From Ilumatobacteraceae bacterium (GTDB lineage: Bacteria > Actinomycetota > Acidimicrobiia > Acidimicrobiales > Ilumatobacteraceae): a stretch of DNA of 64,000 nucleotides. This document shows positions 9,583 to 17,921 of this stretch, one piece after another. Numbering within the stretch: the stretch's first letter is position 1; each line of letters begins with the position of its first letter. The DNA is taken from NCBI GenBank assembly GCA_022843125.1, contig JALHOG010000002.1, forward strand, positions 62,001-126,000, in the 5' to 3' direction. Under the pieces are notes generated by a model. That model was not told where the DNA came from. It saw only the letters and a list, made by a program, of their open reading frames with translations, and did not search any database. The position numbers and the translations under genes were made by a program.

Positions 9583-10020
9583 TCATGCCGAGTCGTGTCC
9601 GGTCGCCGTCGGGTCGCGCCAGATCGGTCCGCGCTCGATCACCCGGTCGAGCAGACCCTCGTCGAGGTAGGCCGGATAGTCGAGCGCCGACACCGGCCGC
9701 ACGATCTGACCGGGGTATCCGATCAGTGTGCGCACGTGCGGATCGGAGTAGTACCCAGCGACGACGACGAGGTGGAGCGCCGCCAGCAACTCGGGGTGCT
9801 GCGCCGCCAGTTCGTCGAGTCGTGTCGCCGGGTCGTCGAACATCGGCATGGCGACAATTGCGGCGAGCGGATCGGCCAGATCGGGACGTGCCTGCACGAC
9901 GAACGCCAACCGGTTGCCGTCGACCACCGTGCTGGCGGCGGGCATTCCGTGCGCAGCGGGGACCAGGGCATCGGCGAGCGCAGCGAACGCGGCCGGCGGT
10001 TCGTCGGAGATTTCGTTCAC
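9583..10020 (-). CDS. GMC oxidoreductase small subunit (gluconate 2-dehydrogenase subunit 3-like)
   Basis: A 145-residue protein resembling the small subunit of membrane-associated GMC-type dehydrogenases: alanine-rich helices, then VVAGYYSDPHVRTLIGYPGQ, the family's most recognisable segment. The GTG start at 10020 overlaps the GMC flavoprotein stop as GTGA, tying the two products together. The usual Tat signal is missing, so the complex may be cytoplasmic or depend on another subunit; no cytochrome subunit is nearby. The long frame extending upstream is a shadow of the GMC gene. Confidence 0.82.
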   Translation of the reverse strand: MNEISDEPPAAFAALADALVPAAHGMPAASTVVDGNRLAFVVQARPDLADPLAAIVAMPMFDDPATRLDELAAQHPELLAALHLVVVAGYYSDPHVRTLIGYPGQIVRPVSALDYPAYLDEGLLDRVIERGPIWRDPTATGHDSA

Positions 10021-11663
10021 CACACCACCGGCTGGTCGTGTCGGCGCTCGACCATGCGGTCGGCGGCGCGCAGTGCGAGCGCGCAGATCGTCGAGGTCGG
10101 GTTGACGCCGCCCGACGTGACGAAGCAGCTGCCGTCGACCACGAACAGGTTCGGGACGTCGTGCGCCCGGTTCCACTCGTCGACGACGGAGGTCGTGGGG
10201 TCGGTCCCCATGCGGGCGGTGCCGAGTAGGTGCCATCCCGAGTAGCGCATCAACCGATCGACCTCGATCGTGTGCGCGCCCGCTTCGGTCAGCGACTCCG
10301 ACGCCTTCTCGATGTGGAAGTCGAGCATGCGGCGCGAGTTCTCCGACACGGAGTACTGCAACTCCGGTGCGGCGAGCCCGGAGCTGTCGGTCGCGGTCGC
10401 AGACAGCGTGACCCGGTTCTCCTCGTCGGGGAGATCCTCCCCGAACAGCCCCCAGCTGGCGCCGTGTCCGAGCCGTGAGCGCACGTGGAGGTGGTGGTCG
10501 GCTCCCCACACCTGAGCACCGGCCCGGCTGGGCAGTGCTGCGTTGACCGGGCCACCCGTAGGAGCGAGGCCCCACTTCGCTCCCCGGACGAAGCCGCGTC
10601 GCTCGTCGGTCTCGTAGAACTCGAACGACTCGATGGAGCAGCCGAAGTGGCCCTGCCAGCTCTCGAGCTGCTCGTCGAACAGGCCGGTCACGTTGGCGAA
10701 CGGGTGCATCATGAGTCGCCGCCCGACGAGCCCCGACGAGTTGGCGAGACCATCCGGGTGTGCCTCCGAGGACGACATCAGGAGGAGCCGCGGTGTGCCG
10801 ATCCCGTTGGCCGCGACGACCACGGCGTTGGCGCGCTGGAAGTGCTCGGTGCCGGCGCCGTCGATCCAGTGCGCGCCCGTCGCCAACCCGGCGCTGTTGG
10901 TCTCGATCCGCGAGACGCGCGCGCCGGTGATCAGCGTGGCGCCGTGTGCGATCGCTCTCGGCCAGTGGGTGAGGTCGGTCGACGCCTTGGCCCCTTCACC
11001 GCACCCCTGCATGCACGTACCGCGCTGCACGCAGCGGTTCCGGCCGTCGTAGGGCGCCGACAGGATCGCGTTCGGCTCCGGCCACCAGTGCCAACCGAGC
11101 CGGCTGTGGGCGCGCGCGACCCGGAGGCCACCTGCGCCGATCGGCAGCGGCGGGAGCGGCGGGTCCTCGCCGGGTGGGTAGGCGGGGTCGCCTCCGAGGC
11201 CCGACACACCGATCTGCCGGTCGCTGCGCTCGTAGTACGGCCGGAGATCCTCGTACGTGAGCGGCCAGTCATCCGCCACCCCGTCGAGGCTCCGCACCCG
11301 GAAGTCGGACGGCAACATCCTCGGCCAGGCGCCGGCGAAGAGGATCATCGACCCGCCCACCCCGGCGAACATCAGCGGGGACACGTCGGACCGTTCGTCG
11401 TCGACCGGATAGTCCTCGGGGAGTGCACGGATGTTGGGGCTGGACGACCATTGGCGCCGTGCGGTCAGCTCCCAGTCGAGCTCGGCGCCGCGGTACTCGG
11501 TGCGGTCGTGCCACGCACCCTGTTCGAGGCACACCACCCGGATGCCGGCCTCGGCGAGCCGTCGCGCGACGACGCCTCCCGACGCACCGGCGCCGATGAT
11601 GAGGACGTCGGCCGGTCCGTCGGGTCGATCGCCGCTGACGCCGACCTCGGCGGAGACGTTCAC
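10017..11663 (-). CDS. GMC-family FAD oxidoreductase
   Basis: A 548-residue flavoprotein. The FAD-binding start VLIIGAGASGGVVARRL is near residue 20, a cysteine-rich CVQRGTCMQGCGEG segment mid-protein, and the C-terminal catalytic block has His in WHLLGTARMG and Asn in GGVNPTST. These match GMC alcohol or sugar dehydrogenases paired with a subunit-3 protein rather than alcohol oxidases. The GTG at 11663 is chosen because it overlaps the isochorismatase stop as GTGA and starts about 20 residues before the FAD motif. It likely oxidises an alcohol or polyol in the pathway of this operon. Confidence 0.92.
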   Translation of the reverse strand: MNVSAEVGVSGDRPDGPADVLIIGAGASGGVVARRLAEAGIRVVCLEQGAWHDRTEYRGAELDWELTARRQWSSSPNIRALPEDYPVDDERSDVSPLMFAGVGGSMILFAGAWPRMLPSDFRVRSLDGVADDWPLTYEDLRPYYERSDRQIGVSGLGGDPAYPPGEDPPLPPLPIGAGGLRVARAHSRLGWHWWPEPNAILSAPYDGRNRCVQRGTCMQGCGEGAKASTDLTHWPRAIAHGATLITGARVSRIETNSAGLATGAHWIDGAGTEHFQRANAVVVAANGIGTPRLLLMSSSEAHPDGLANSSGLVGRRLMMHPFANVTGLFDEQLESWQGHFGCSIESFEFYETDERRGFVRGAKWGLAPTGGPVNAALPSRAGAQVWGADHHLHVRSRLGHGASWGLFGEDLPDEENRVTLSATATDSSGLAAPELQYSVSENSRRMLDFHIEKASESLTEAGAHTIEVDRLMRYSGWHLLGTARMGTDPTTSVVDEWNRAHDVPNLFVVDGSCFVTSGGVNPTSTICALALRAADRMVERRHDQPVVW

Positions 11664-12301
11664 ATCGGGGCTCCGCTGCCGAGCGCGGCGCGCATCGTGG
11701 CGGTGTCGGTGACCAGCGCGAACTTGTGGGCCAGGTTCCGCAACGTCGCATCGTGCATCGCATCGTCGAACGACGACACGCCGTCGGCGGCGACGACCAT
11801 CTCGAACCCTCGTCGATACCCCTCGCGCACCGTCTCCTCGACGCAGATCTGGGTCACTGTGCCGACCACCCACACCTGCCGGACGTGCCGAGCCCGCAGT
11901 ACGTCGGTCAGCTCGGTGTCGTGGAACGATCCGTAGCCGTACTTGTCGACGACCGTTTCGTCGGCGCGGGGCGTGAGCTCGTCGACGACGTCGTGGCCCA
12001 TCAGCGCCGCAGACCGATCACCGTAGGTGCGCTGCACTCCTCGCCAGCACGAGCGCAGCGGTGGCGCGCACTCCGGCGAGAACCAGGCGAGGTGCGTGAC
12101 CTCGGGACCTGCCGTGTACCTGGTGAAGATCACCGGTCGGTTCGCCGTGCGGGCTGCATCGCGCAGCGCCGCCACGGCGGCGAGGGTGGCGCGGGCGCTG
12201 GGCACCTCCTGGGGTGCGCCGGAGCGCACGAAGTCGTTCTGCAGGTCGACCACCAGGAGCGCCGCAGCCGACGGGTCGAGCGTGAACGGTGCGACGCTCA
12301 C
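11660..12301 (-). CDS. isochorismatase-like cysteine hydrolase
   Basis: A 213-residue isochorismatase-fold hydrolase. The Asp-Lys-Cys triad is in place: Asp19 (LLVVDLQNDF), Lys120 (VDKYGYGSF) and Cys153 (VTQICVEE), with the preceding cis-peptide region GTVT. Relatives include N-carbamoylsarcosine amidase, nicotinamidase and ureidoacrylate amidase, so an amide or carbamoyl substrate is likely. The GTG start at 12301 overlaps the LLM oxidoreductase stop as GTGA. It sits between a flavin oxidoreductase and the GMC dehydrogenase. Confidence 0.9.
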   Translation of the reverse strand: MSVAPFTLDPSAAALLVVDLQNDFVRSGAPQEVPSARATLAAVAALRDAARTANRPVIFTRYTAGPEVTHLAWFSPECAPPLRSCWRGVQRTYGDRSAALMGHDVVDELTPRADETVVDKYGYGSFHDTELTDVLRARHVRQVWVVGTVTQICVEETVREGYRRGFEMVVAADGVSSFDDAMHDATLRNLAHKFALVTDTATMRAALGSGAPM

Positions 12302-13287
12302 CCGGCTCCCCGGAACGGTTCGACGATGTGCTTCGAGATCAATTCGAGTTGGTCGAGGTCGTCGGTCAGGGTGTGGAACATCATGTACTCGACGCCTGCG
12401 TCGACCCGCCGCTGCACCTTGGCCTGGATCTCGTCGATCGTTCCCGGCATGTAGACCTGGTCGATGTACTCCCATGGGCGCTCGTCGCTCACGATCGCAC
12501 CGAACCGCGCCTGTTGCACCGATCTCACGTCGTCGGGGGTCCCGGACTCTTCGATCCACGTGAAGTTCTCGTGTGCGATGGTGAGCGGCGAGGTGATGCC
12601 CAACCGATCGCGCTCGGTGACGATCTGCGCCAGATCGGATGCGATCAGCTCGGCCGGGCACGTGGGGCGGGCGATCCAGCCGTCGCTGTGCACGATGCGT
12701 CGGAGCACGTTCGGGTGCATCACCGGTTGCTCGGGCGACGTTTCGTGCGGCAACTGGCTGCCGCCTGCCGCCCAGACGGGCGGCGAGGGATCGAGGCGTG
12801 GCTCGACCGTGACCCCGTCGAGGTCGTAGTAGCGACCGTGGTACTCCACCGGCTCGCCGCCGAACAGGGCGAGCGTTGCGTCGAGCACTTCATCCGTACG
12901 GCCGCCGCGCTCGCTCTTGTCGACCCCGCACGCGGTGAACTCCGGCCCATACCAACCGGTCCCGATGCCATAGATGTAGCGGTTGCCCGACAGGTAGTGG
13001 AGCGTCGCGATCTCCTTCGCCAGCACGGCCGGTTGGCGGACGGGCAGGATCAGGATCGACGTCCCGAGGTTGACCCGTTCGGTGACGGCTGCGACATGCG
13101 ACAGCGTCATCAGTGCGTCGAGCCAGCTCACTCGGTAGAAGCGGTGGGCGGTGATGATGTGATCGGTGATCCAGAGCGAGTCGAAGCCGAGCTCTTCGGC
13201 GCGCTGTGCGAAGCGGCGCACGGCGGCGGGGTGTTCGCGCTCGCGTCCGGGGAGGATGAACGACGGGAGGAAGACCCCGAACTTCAC
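12298..13287 (-). CDS. LLM-class (luciferase-like) flavin/F420-dependent oxidoreductase
   Basis: A 329-residue TIM-barrel protein of the luciferase-like family. It shows MKFGVFLPSF at the start, LGFDSLWITDHI, and GTGWYGPEF in the flavin or F420 binding region. Family members are F420-dependent reductases or FMNH2-dependent monooxygenases; the sequence alone does not separate these. GTG 13287 overlaps the upstream aldolase stop (GTGA). A reductase partner is absent, which mildly favours F420. Substrate unknown. Confidence 0.9.
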   Translation of the reverse strand: MKFGVFLPSFILPGREREHPAAVRRFAQRAEELGFDSLWITDHIITAHRFYRVSWLDALMTLSHVAAVTERVNLGTSILILPVRQPAVLAKEIATLHYLSGNRYIYGIGTGWYGPEFTACGVDKSERGGRTDEVLDATLALFGGEPVEYHGRYYDLDGVTVEPRLDPSPPVWAAGGSQLPHETSPEQPVMHPNVLRRIVHSDGWIARPTCPAELIASDLAQIVTERDRLGITSPLTIAHENFTWIEESGTPDDVRSVQQARFGAIVSDERPWEYIDQVYMPGTIDEIQAKVQRRVDAGVEYMMFHTLTDDLDQLELISKHIVEPFRGAG

Positions 13288-14228
13288 GCGGGCACCGGCC
13301 GCGCGTCGCGCTGGTGCTCGTCGAGCAGCCCGACCTCGACGAGGACACCCGTGAGGTAGGCGCGCTCCGCGTCATCCAGACCGAGCAACGGGAGTCGCAC
13401 GTGTGCGGCGTCGAGCACACCGAGGAGGCGGAGGCACTCCTTCAACCGCACGCGGTAGTCGCCGACCGGCCGGGCGAAGACGACGTCGGCGAGTCGCTGG
13501 ACTCGCCGTCCGAGCGCTTGGGCCTCGTCGATGCGGCCCTCGCTCCAGGCGGCGATCATCGCGACCTGCTCGCGCGTCATCACGGCGCCGAAACCGATCA
13601 GGGCTCCCGTCGCACCGAGCATGAACGACTCGAGGATGAAGTTGTCGTTGCCGGTCAGGATCGTGATCGGCTTGGGCAGTTCCTCGAGGAGGCGGGCGGT
13701 GTCGACGAAGCGACGCGCATCGAAGGACGCCTCCTTGATCGCGACGACGCCCTCGACCGAGGCGACTGCCCGCAGCGTGTCCGGGTCGTAGTTCACTCCG
13801 GCGAGCGCTGGCTGCAGCTGGAACATGATCAGCGGGAGGCCGACCTCGGCGATCGCCGAGTGATAGGCCACGGGCACCCGGGTGTCGAGCGGTTCGCTCA
13901 GGTACGCCGGGATCGGGAACACGAGGAACGCGTCGGCGCCGGCCTCGCGGAAGTCGTGCGCCTGTCGGACCGCAGCCGCCGTGGACGGGCCGGCGATCCC
14001 GACGACGAGCGGGATGTCGGTGGTGCTCCGGACCACCTCGAGGACGCGCACCTTCTCGTCGTGGACGAGGTGCGGGCCTTCGCCGGTGTCGACGTTGATC
14101 GCCAACGCGACCGGGCCCTGTTCGACCACCCAGCTGATGTAGCTCCGCAGCGCTGGTTCGTCGATGCTGCCGTCGTCGTGCATCGGCAGCACGGTTGCCG
14201 GGATCAGTCCGTTCAGGTCGAGGGTCAT
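13284..14228 (-). CDS. DapA-family (dihydrodipicolinate synthase-like) aldolase
   Basis: A 314-residue class I aldolase/lyase of the DapA family. The Schiff-base lysine is in GVVAIKEASFD. In true DapA a tyrosine two residues into LYNVPGRT completes the proton relay; here the equivalent stretch is IMFQLQPALAG, so it is unlikely to make dihydrodipicolinate. Catabolic relatives act on 2-keto-3-deoxy sugar acids or trans-hydroxybenzylidenepyruvate. ATG 14228 has AGGAG 6 bases upstream. The FAH-fold gene beside it fits a keto-acid cleavage pathway. Confidence 0.88.
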   Translation of the reverse strand: MTLDLNGLIPATVLPMHDDGSIDEPALRSYISWVVEQGPVALAINVDTGEGPHLVHDEKVRVLEVVRSTTDIPLVVGIAGPSTAAAVRQAHDFREAGADAFLVFPIPAYLSEPLDTRVPVAYHSAIAEVGLPLIMFQLQPALAGVNYDPDTLRAVASVEGVVAIKEASFDARRFVDTARLLEELPKPITILTGNDNFILESFMLGATGALIGFGAVMTREQVAMIAAWSEGRIDEAQALGRRVQRLADVVFARPVGDYRVRLKECLRLLGVLDAAHVRLPLLGLDDAERAYLTGVLVEVGLLDEHQRDARPVPA

Positions 14229-14262
14229 GGGACGCTCCTGTCGATTCGTTGGTGCGGCCCGG

Positions 14263-15120
14263 TCAGGGGGTCGCGATCGTGCGACCGAGCTGCTCACCGA
14301 GGCCGTCGATGCCGAGTCGCATCTCCTGGCCGGCGCTGAGGAAGCGCGGCGGGTGCTTGCCGCTGCCGACACCGGCCGGCGTGCCGGTGTTGATCAGGTC
14401 GCCGGGTTCCAGCACCATGAACTGGCTGACGTACCAAACGATGTGGGCGACGCTGAAGATCATGTCGGACGTGTGCCCCGACTGTTCGCGCTGGCCGTCG
14501 ACGTCGAGCCACATGCCCATGGTCTGTGGATCGGGGAGCTCGTCGCTCGTCAGGATCCACGGCCCGAGCGGATTGAACGTGTCGCACGACTTGCCCTTGT
14601 CCCACTGGCCACCTCGTTCGAGCTGGAACTCGCGTTCCGACACATCGTTCGAGAGCACGTAACCGGCGACGTGTCCGAGCGAGTCGTCGACGCTGGCGAT
14701 GTAGCTCGCTCTGGCGCCGATGACGATGCCCAGCTCGACCTCCCAGTCGGTCTTCACCGAACGGCGGGGGATGCGGACATCGTCGTTCGGTCCGACGATG
14801 GTGTTGGGGGCCTTCATGAAGATGATCGGCTCGTCGGGGATCGGCATCCCGGACTCGGCGGCGTGGTGCCGGTAGTTGAGACCGATGCAGATGATCTTGC
14901 CGGGCCGCTTCAGCGGCGCCCCGATACGCCGACCGTCGACATCGAGGGCCGGGAGGGTGCCGGCTGTCAGCGCCGCGCCGAGACGGTCGAGTCCGTTCGT
15001 CGCGAAGAAGTCGACGTCGTAATCGTCGGTGACCGGACGTGCATCGAGCACCGTGTCGCTCCCGGCGGGCATCACCGCCGGGATCTCGGCTCCGGGATCC
15101 CCGTAGCGCAGCATTCTCAT
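14263..15120 (-). CDS. fumarylacetoacetate hydrolase-family protein
   Basis: A 285-residue FAH-fold enzyme. Metal ligands are visible in DWEVELGIVIG (two glutamates) and NDVSEREFQ (aspartate), after the GLNYRHHAAESG loop. The family includes acylpyruvate hydrolases, 2-keto-3-deoxy-acid dehydratases and diketo-deoxy-rhamnonate hydrolase. With the DapA-fold aldolase, SDR and alcohol dehydrogenase in this operon, a non-phosphorylated sugar-acid or keto-acid route is a reasonable guess, not proof. It is 18 bases downstream of the epimerase and 34 bases upstream of the aldolase. Confidence 0.92.
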   Translation of the reverse strand: MRMLRYGDPGAEIPAVMPAGSDTVLDARPVTDDYDVDFFATNGLDRLGAALTAGTLPALDVDGRRIGAPLKRPGKIICIGLNYRHHAAESGMPIPDEPIIFMKAPNTIVGPNDDVRIPRRSVKTDWEVELGIVIGARASYIASVDDSLGHVAGYVLSNDVSEREFQLERGGQWDKGKSCDTFNPLGPWILTSDELPDPQTMGMWLDVDGQREQSGHTSDMIFSVAHIVWYVSQFMVLEPGDLINTGTPAGVGSGKHPPRFLSAGQEMRLGIDGLGEQLGRTIATP

Positions 15121-15138
15121 GGCTGGACCTTCTTCGTG

Positions 15139-16080
15139 TCAGTTCGCCGCAGCGAACACCTGTGCACTTGCTTGGATCGCGGTGCGCAGCGGTGTGGGGG
15201 CTGCGCCTCCCGCGTGTTCGAACCATGGGCTTGCATCGGCGCCCTCGACGACCGGCAACGGGTCGACTCCGGTCGTGATCTGGTCGAATCCGGTGACGTC
15301 GGCGATCGCCTCGACGAACTCGGCCACGGTGACGCGGTGGCCCCCGAGGTTGTAGGTGGGTGCTCCGTCGACGACCAGACGGGCGGCGTGGATGAACGCT
15401 GCAGCCACGTCTGGTGCGTACTGGAAGTCGAGCGCGCCGCCGAAGTCGATGTGGAAGGGACGGTGGGTCGCGGCGTGTTCGATGCCGACGCTCGGCAGTG
15501 AGGTCATCCCCTGGTCGCGGCCCGGTCCGAAGACGGTGTGGGGGCGCAGGCCCACGCTGCGGACGCCGGACTCGTGCCAGTACACCGTGGCGAGATCCTC
15601 GCAGGCGACCTTGTAGACGCCGTACAGGGTGGTCGGGAGCCGCGGGGCGTCGTACGGCAGGATCCGCTCCGCGTAGTCGGATGCGCGTCCGTAGACGGCG
15701 ATGCTGCTCGCGTGGGCGATCTGGGAGACCCCGTGGTGGAGCGCCGCCTCGAACACGTTCGCGGTGCCGACCACGTTGACGGCAGCCCCGTGGGACGGGT
15801 CGGCTCGGCAGAACGGGATCTGCAGCGCTGCGAGGTGGATGATGTGGGTCACGCCTTCGGCGGCTGCGACCACGTCGTCGCGGATCGTCAGATCGCCTCG
15901 CACCCATGTGACCGCAGGCAGCTCACCGGCGTTGATCAGACGATGACGGTGCTCGTCGGTCCCGATGTCGAACGCGACGACGTCGGCGCCGGCGGCGGTC
16001 AACAACTTGATCACCCAGGCGCCGATGCAGCCGTTGGCCCCGGTGACGAGAAATCGGTCGCCCATCAGCGCGTCGGCCAT
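15139..16080 (-). CDS. NAD-dependent epimerase/dehydratase (extended SDR)
   Basis: A 313-residue extended SDR. The Rossmann motif GANGCIG is near the N terminus, VRGDLT follows, and the catalytic YxxxK is YGVYK, preceded by ASSIAVYGR. Relatives include sugar epimerases, uronate dehydrogenase and dihydroflavonol-type reductases. ATG 16080 shares its A with the SDR stop (TGATG); a second ATG five codons later is possible. It would act on a pathway intermediate in the cytosol. Confidence 0.9.
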   Translation of the reverse strand: MADALMGDRFLVTGANGCIGAWVIKLLTAAGADVVAFDIGTDEHRHRLINAGELPAVTWVRGDLTIRDDVVAAAEGVTHIIHLAALQIPFCRADPSHGAAVNVVGTANVFEAALHHGVSQIAHASSIAVYGRASDYAERILPYDAPRLPTTLYGVYKVACEDLATVYWHESGVRSVGLRPHTVFGPGRDQGMTSLPSVGIEHAATHRPFHIDFGGALDFQYAPDVAAAFIHAARLVVDGAPTYNLGGHRVTVAEFVEAIADVTGFDQITTGVDPLPVVEGADASPWFEHAGGAAPTPLRTAIQASAQVFAAAN

Positions 16081-16799
16081 CAGTACGTCGCCCGTCCGCC
16101 GGAGATGTCGTAGCACGCGCCGGTGGAGAAGCTGCACTCCTCCGAGGCGAGCCAGGTGACGAGCGCCGCGACCTCCTCGACGGTGCCGGTGCGCGCCATC
16201 GGGATCTTGGAGATCATGTACTCGAGGACCTCGGGCGTGTTCGAGGCGTTCATCTCGGTGGCGATGACGGCGGGCGCGATCGCGTTGACCAGGACGCCGG
16301 TGGTGGCGAGCTCCTTGCCGATCGACTTGGTCAGGCCGATCACTGCCGCCTTCGATGCCGAGTACGCAGCGAGGTTCGGGTTGCCCTCCTTGCCAGCGAT
16401 GCTGGCGATGTTGACGATGCGGCCCCAGCCGGTTTCGATCATCGCCGGGACGAACGCCCGCAGGACGTTGAACGTCCCGCCGACGTTGACGTCCATGGTC
16501 GCTTTCCATTCCGCGTCGGAGATCTTCCAGGTCGGCATGTTGGGCCCGACGATGCCGGCGCTGTTCACGACGATGTCGATGGGTCCGAGCCGGTCGCGCA
16601 GCGCGTCGACCGCCGAGCTGTTCGACACGTCGACGGCGTGCACCTCGTCGAAGTGCTGGGCGACGGCGCCGATGGATGCGGGGTCGAGGTCGACGCCGAC
16701 GACGCGACAGCCACCGGCCCGCAGCCGCTGGGCGCATGCGAAGCCGATCCCCCTGGCCGCCCCGGTGATGAGGGCCGTTCGTTGCGGTGATTCAGACAT
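16080..16799 (-). CDS. short-chain dehydrogenase/reductase
   Basis: A 239-residue classical SDR: TGAARGIG cofactor loop, NSAGIVG, serine in VNIASIAGK, and YSASK as the catalytic YxxxK. It most resembles FabG-like or rhamnose/galactose dehydrogenase-type enzymes oxidising secondary alcohols with NAD(P). ATG 16799 overlaps the alcohol dehydrogenase gene by 8 bases. The C-terminal ISGGRATY is the family's substrate-loop end. Confidence 0.92.
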   Translation of the reverse strand: MSESPQRTALITGAARGIGFACAQRLRAGGCRVVGVDLDPASIGAVAQHFDEVHAVDVSNSSAVDALRDRLGPIDIVVNSAGIVGPNMPTWKISDAEWKATMDVNVGGTFNVLRAFVPAMIETGWGRIVNIASIAGKEGNPNLAAYSASKAAVIGLTKSIGKELATTGVLVNAIAPAVIATEMNASNTPEVLEYMISKIPMARTGTVEEVAALVTWLASEECSFSTGACYDISGGRATY

Positions 16800-17856
16800 G
16801 GTGGTCAGCCTCGTTGGATGTGGTCGTGGAGGGGTGTGCCGATGCCGCTGGGGTCAGCACGGCGCGGCCGAGGACCCGCCCGGCGGCGAGGTCGTGCAGG
16901 GCGTCGTTCGCCGCCTCCAGGGGATAGCGGACGACATGTGGGGTGACGCGCCCGGCGAGTGCGAGCGCGGTCACCTCGAGCAGATCGGTGTAGGTGCCCA
17001 CGTAGACGCCTTCGATGTGCTTCTCGCCCTCGACCAGTTCGGTCAACGGCAACGTGACCGCACCGCCGACGCCCACGGCGATGTACGTGCCTCCGAAGTC
17101 GAGCGCGGCGATGCCGCCGGCAGCGGTGGCGTCGACGCCCACGAAGTCGAGCACGACGTGCGCGCCGGCCGGGAGCGCTTGCCGGAGCGCCTCCGGGTCG
17201 ACGGCCAGATCGGCGCCGCAGGCGACCGCCAGTTCGCGGGCGGCAGGGTTGGTGTCGACGGCGATGATCCGCGCCGGTGAGAGTGCGCGCACGATCTGGA
17301 CGGCCAGATGTCCGAGACCGCCCGCACCGATGATGACCGCGGTGTCGCCGGGACGGAGCTTGGACGCTGCTCGTTTGCAGGCTCGATAGGCGGCGAGCCC
17401 GGCGTCGGTCAGCACGGCGAGCGCAGCCAGGTCGGCATCGGGGGGAACCGGCAGCATCGACCGTTCATTGGTGAGCAGATACTCGGCGTAGCCGCCGTCG
17501 ACCGAGATCCCGGGGGTGAGCCGAGTCGGCGCGCAGGTGTCGAGACCGGAGCGTTCGGGTGCGCTCAAACCGTCGCTGACGAAGGGGTAGCAGATGACGG
17601 CGTCGCCCACCGCGACACGCGTCACCTCGGAGCCGACTTCGTGCACCCAACCGGCGTTCTCGTGTCCGAGCACCAGCGGGATCGGATGTGGGAGCTCCCC
17701 GGTGAGCAGGTGGAGATCGGTTCGACACACCCCCGCCGCAGCGACCTTCACCACCACGTCGAAGGGACCCGCCGCGTGTGGTGTCGGTACGTCTTCGAGG
17801 GTGAGTGGCGCGCTCGGGAGCGGCGAAGAGATCGCCCGCATCACCATTGCTCGCAT
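16792..17856 (-). CDS. zinc-type alcohol dehydrogenase (MDR family)
   Basis: A 354-residue MDR dehydrogenase. Catalytic zinc ligands are in GVCRTDLHLL and LGHENAGWVHEVG, and the NAD-binding motif is GAGGLGHLAVQ. The segment that normally carries four structural-zinc cysteines instead reads GLSAPERSGLDTC, so the structural site is absent or reduced. ATG 17856 is preferred because MDR proteins start just before this point; the longer frame adds unsupported residues. AGGAG lies 13 bases upstream, rather far. It is the first gene of the 11-gene leftward operon, behind a GAATGCTATATT promoter box. Confidence 0.9.
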   Translation of the reverse strand: MRAMVMRAISSPLPSAPLTLEDVPTPHAAGPFDVVVKVAAAGVCRTDLHLLTGELPHPIPLVLGHENAGWVHEVGSEVTRVAVGDAVICYPFVSDGLSAPERSGLDTCAPTRLTPGISVDGGYAEYLLTNERSMLPVPPDADLAALAVLTDAGLAAYRACKRAASKLRPGDTAVIIGAGGLGHLAVQIVRALSPARIIAVDTNPAARELAVACGADLAVDPEALRQALPAGAHVVLDFVGVDATAAGGIAALDFGGTYIAVGVGGAVTLPLTELVEGEKHIEGVYVGTYTDLLEVTALALAGRVTPHVVRYPLEAANDALHDLAAGRVLGRAVLTPAASAHPSTTTSNEADHHV

Positions 17857-17903
17857 GCTCAACCCCCATCTCCTGGCGACCTCTGGTCGACCGCGGTGAA
17901 AGG

Positions 17904-17915
17904 AATATAGCATTC
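17904..17915 (-). promoter_or_regulatory. extended -10 box GAATGCTATATT of the alcohol dehydrogenase operon
   Basis: Read leftward, GAATGC plus TATATT gives an extended -10 (TGC before the hexamer), about 47 bases before the ATG at 17856. The same bases read rightward contain TAGCAT at 17908-17913, eight bases before the ATG at 17922, which would give the Ntn-hydrolase gene a leaderless transcript. The 65-base gap is therefore a compact two-way promoter. The box matches those at 28768, 32457, 35408 and 47604. Confidence 0.6.
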
Positions 17916-17921
17916 AGTGGC

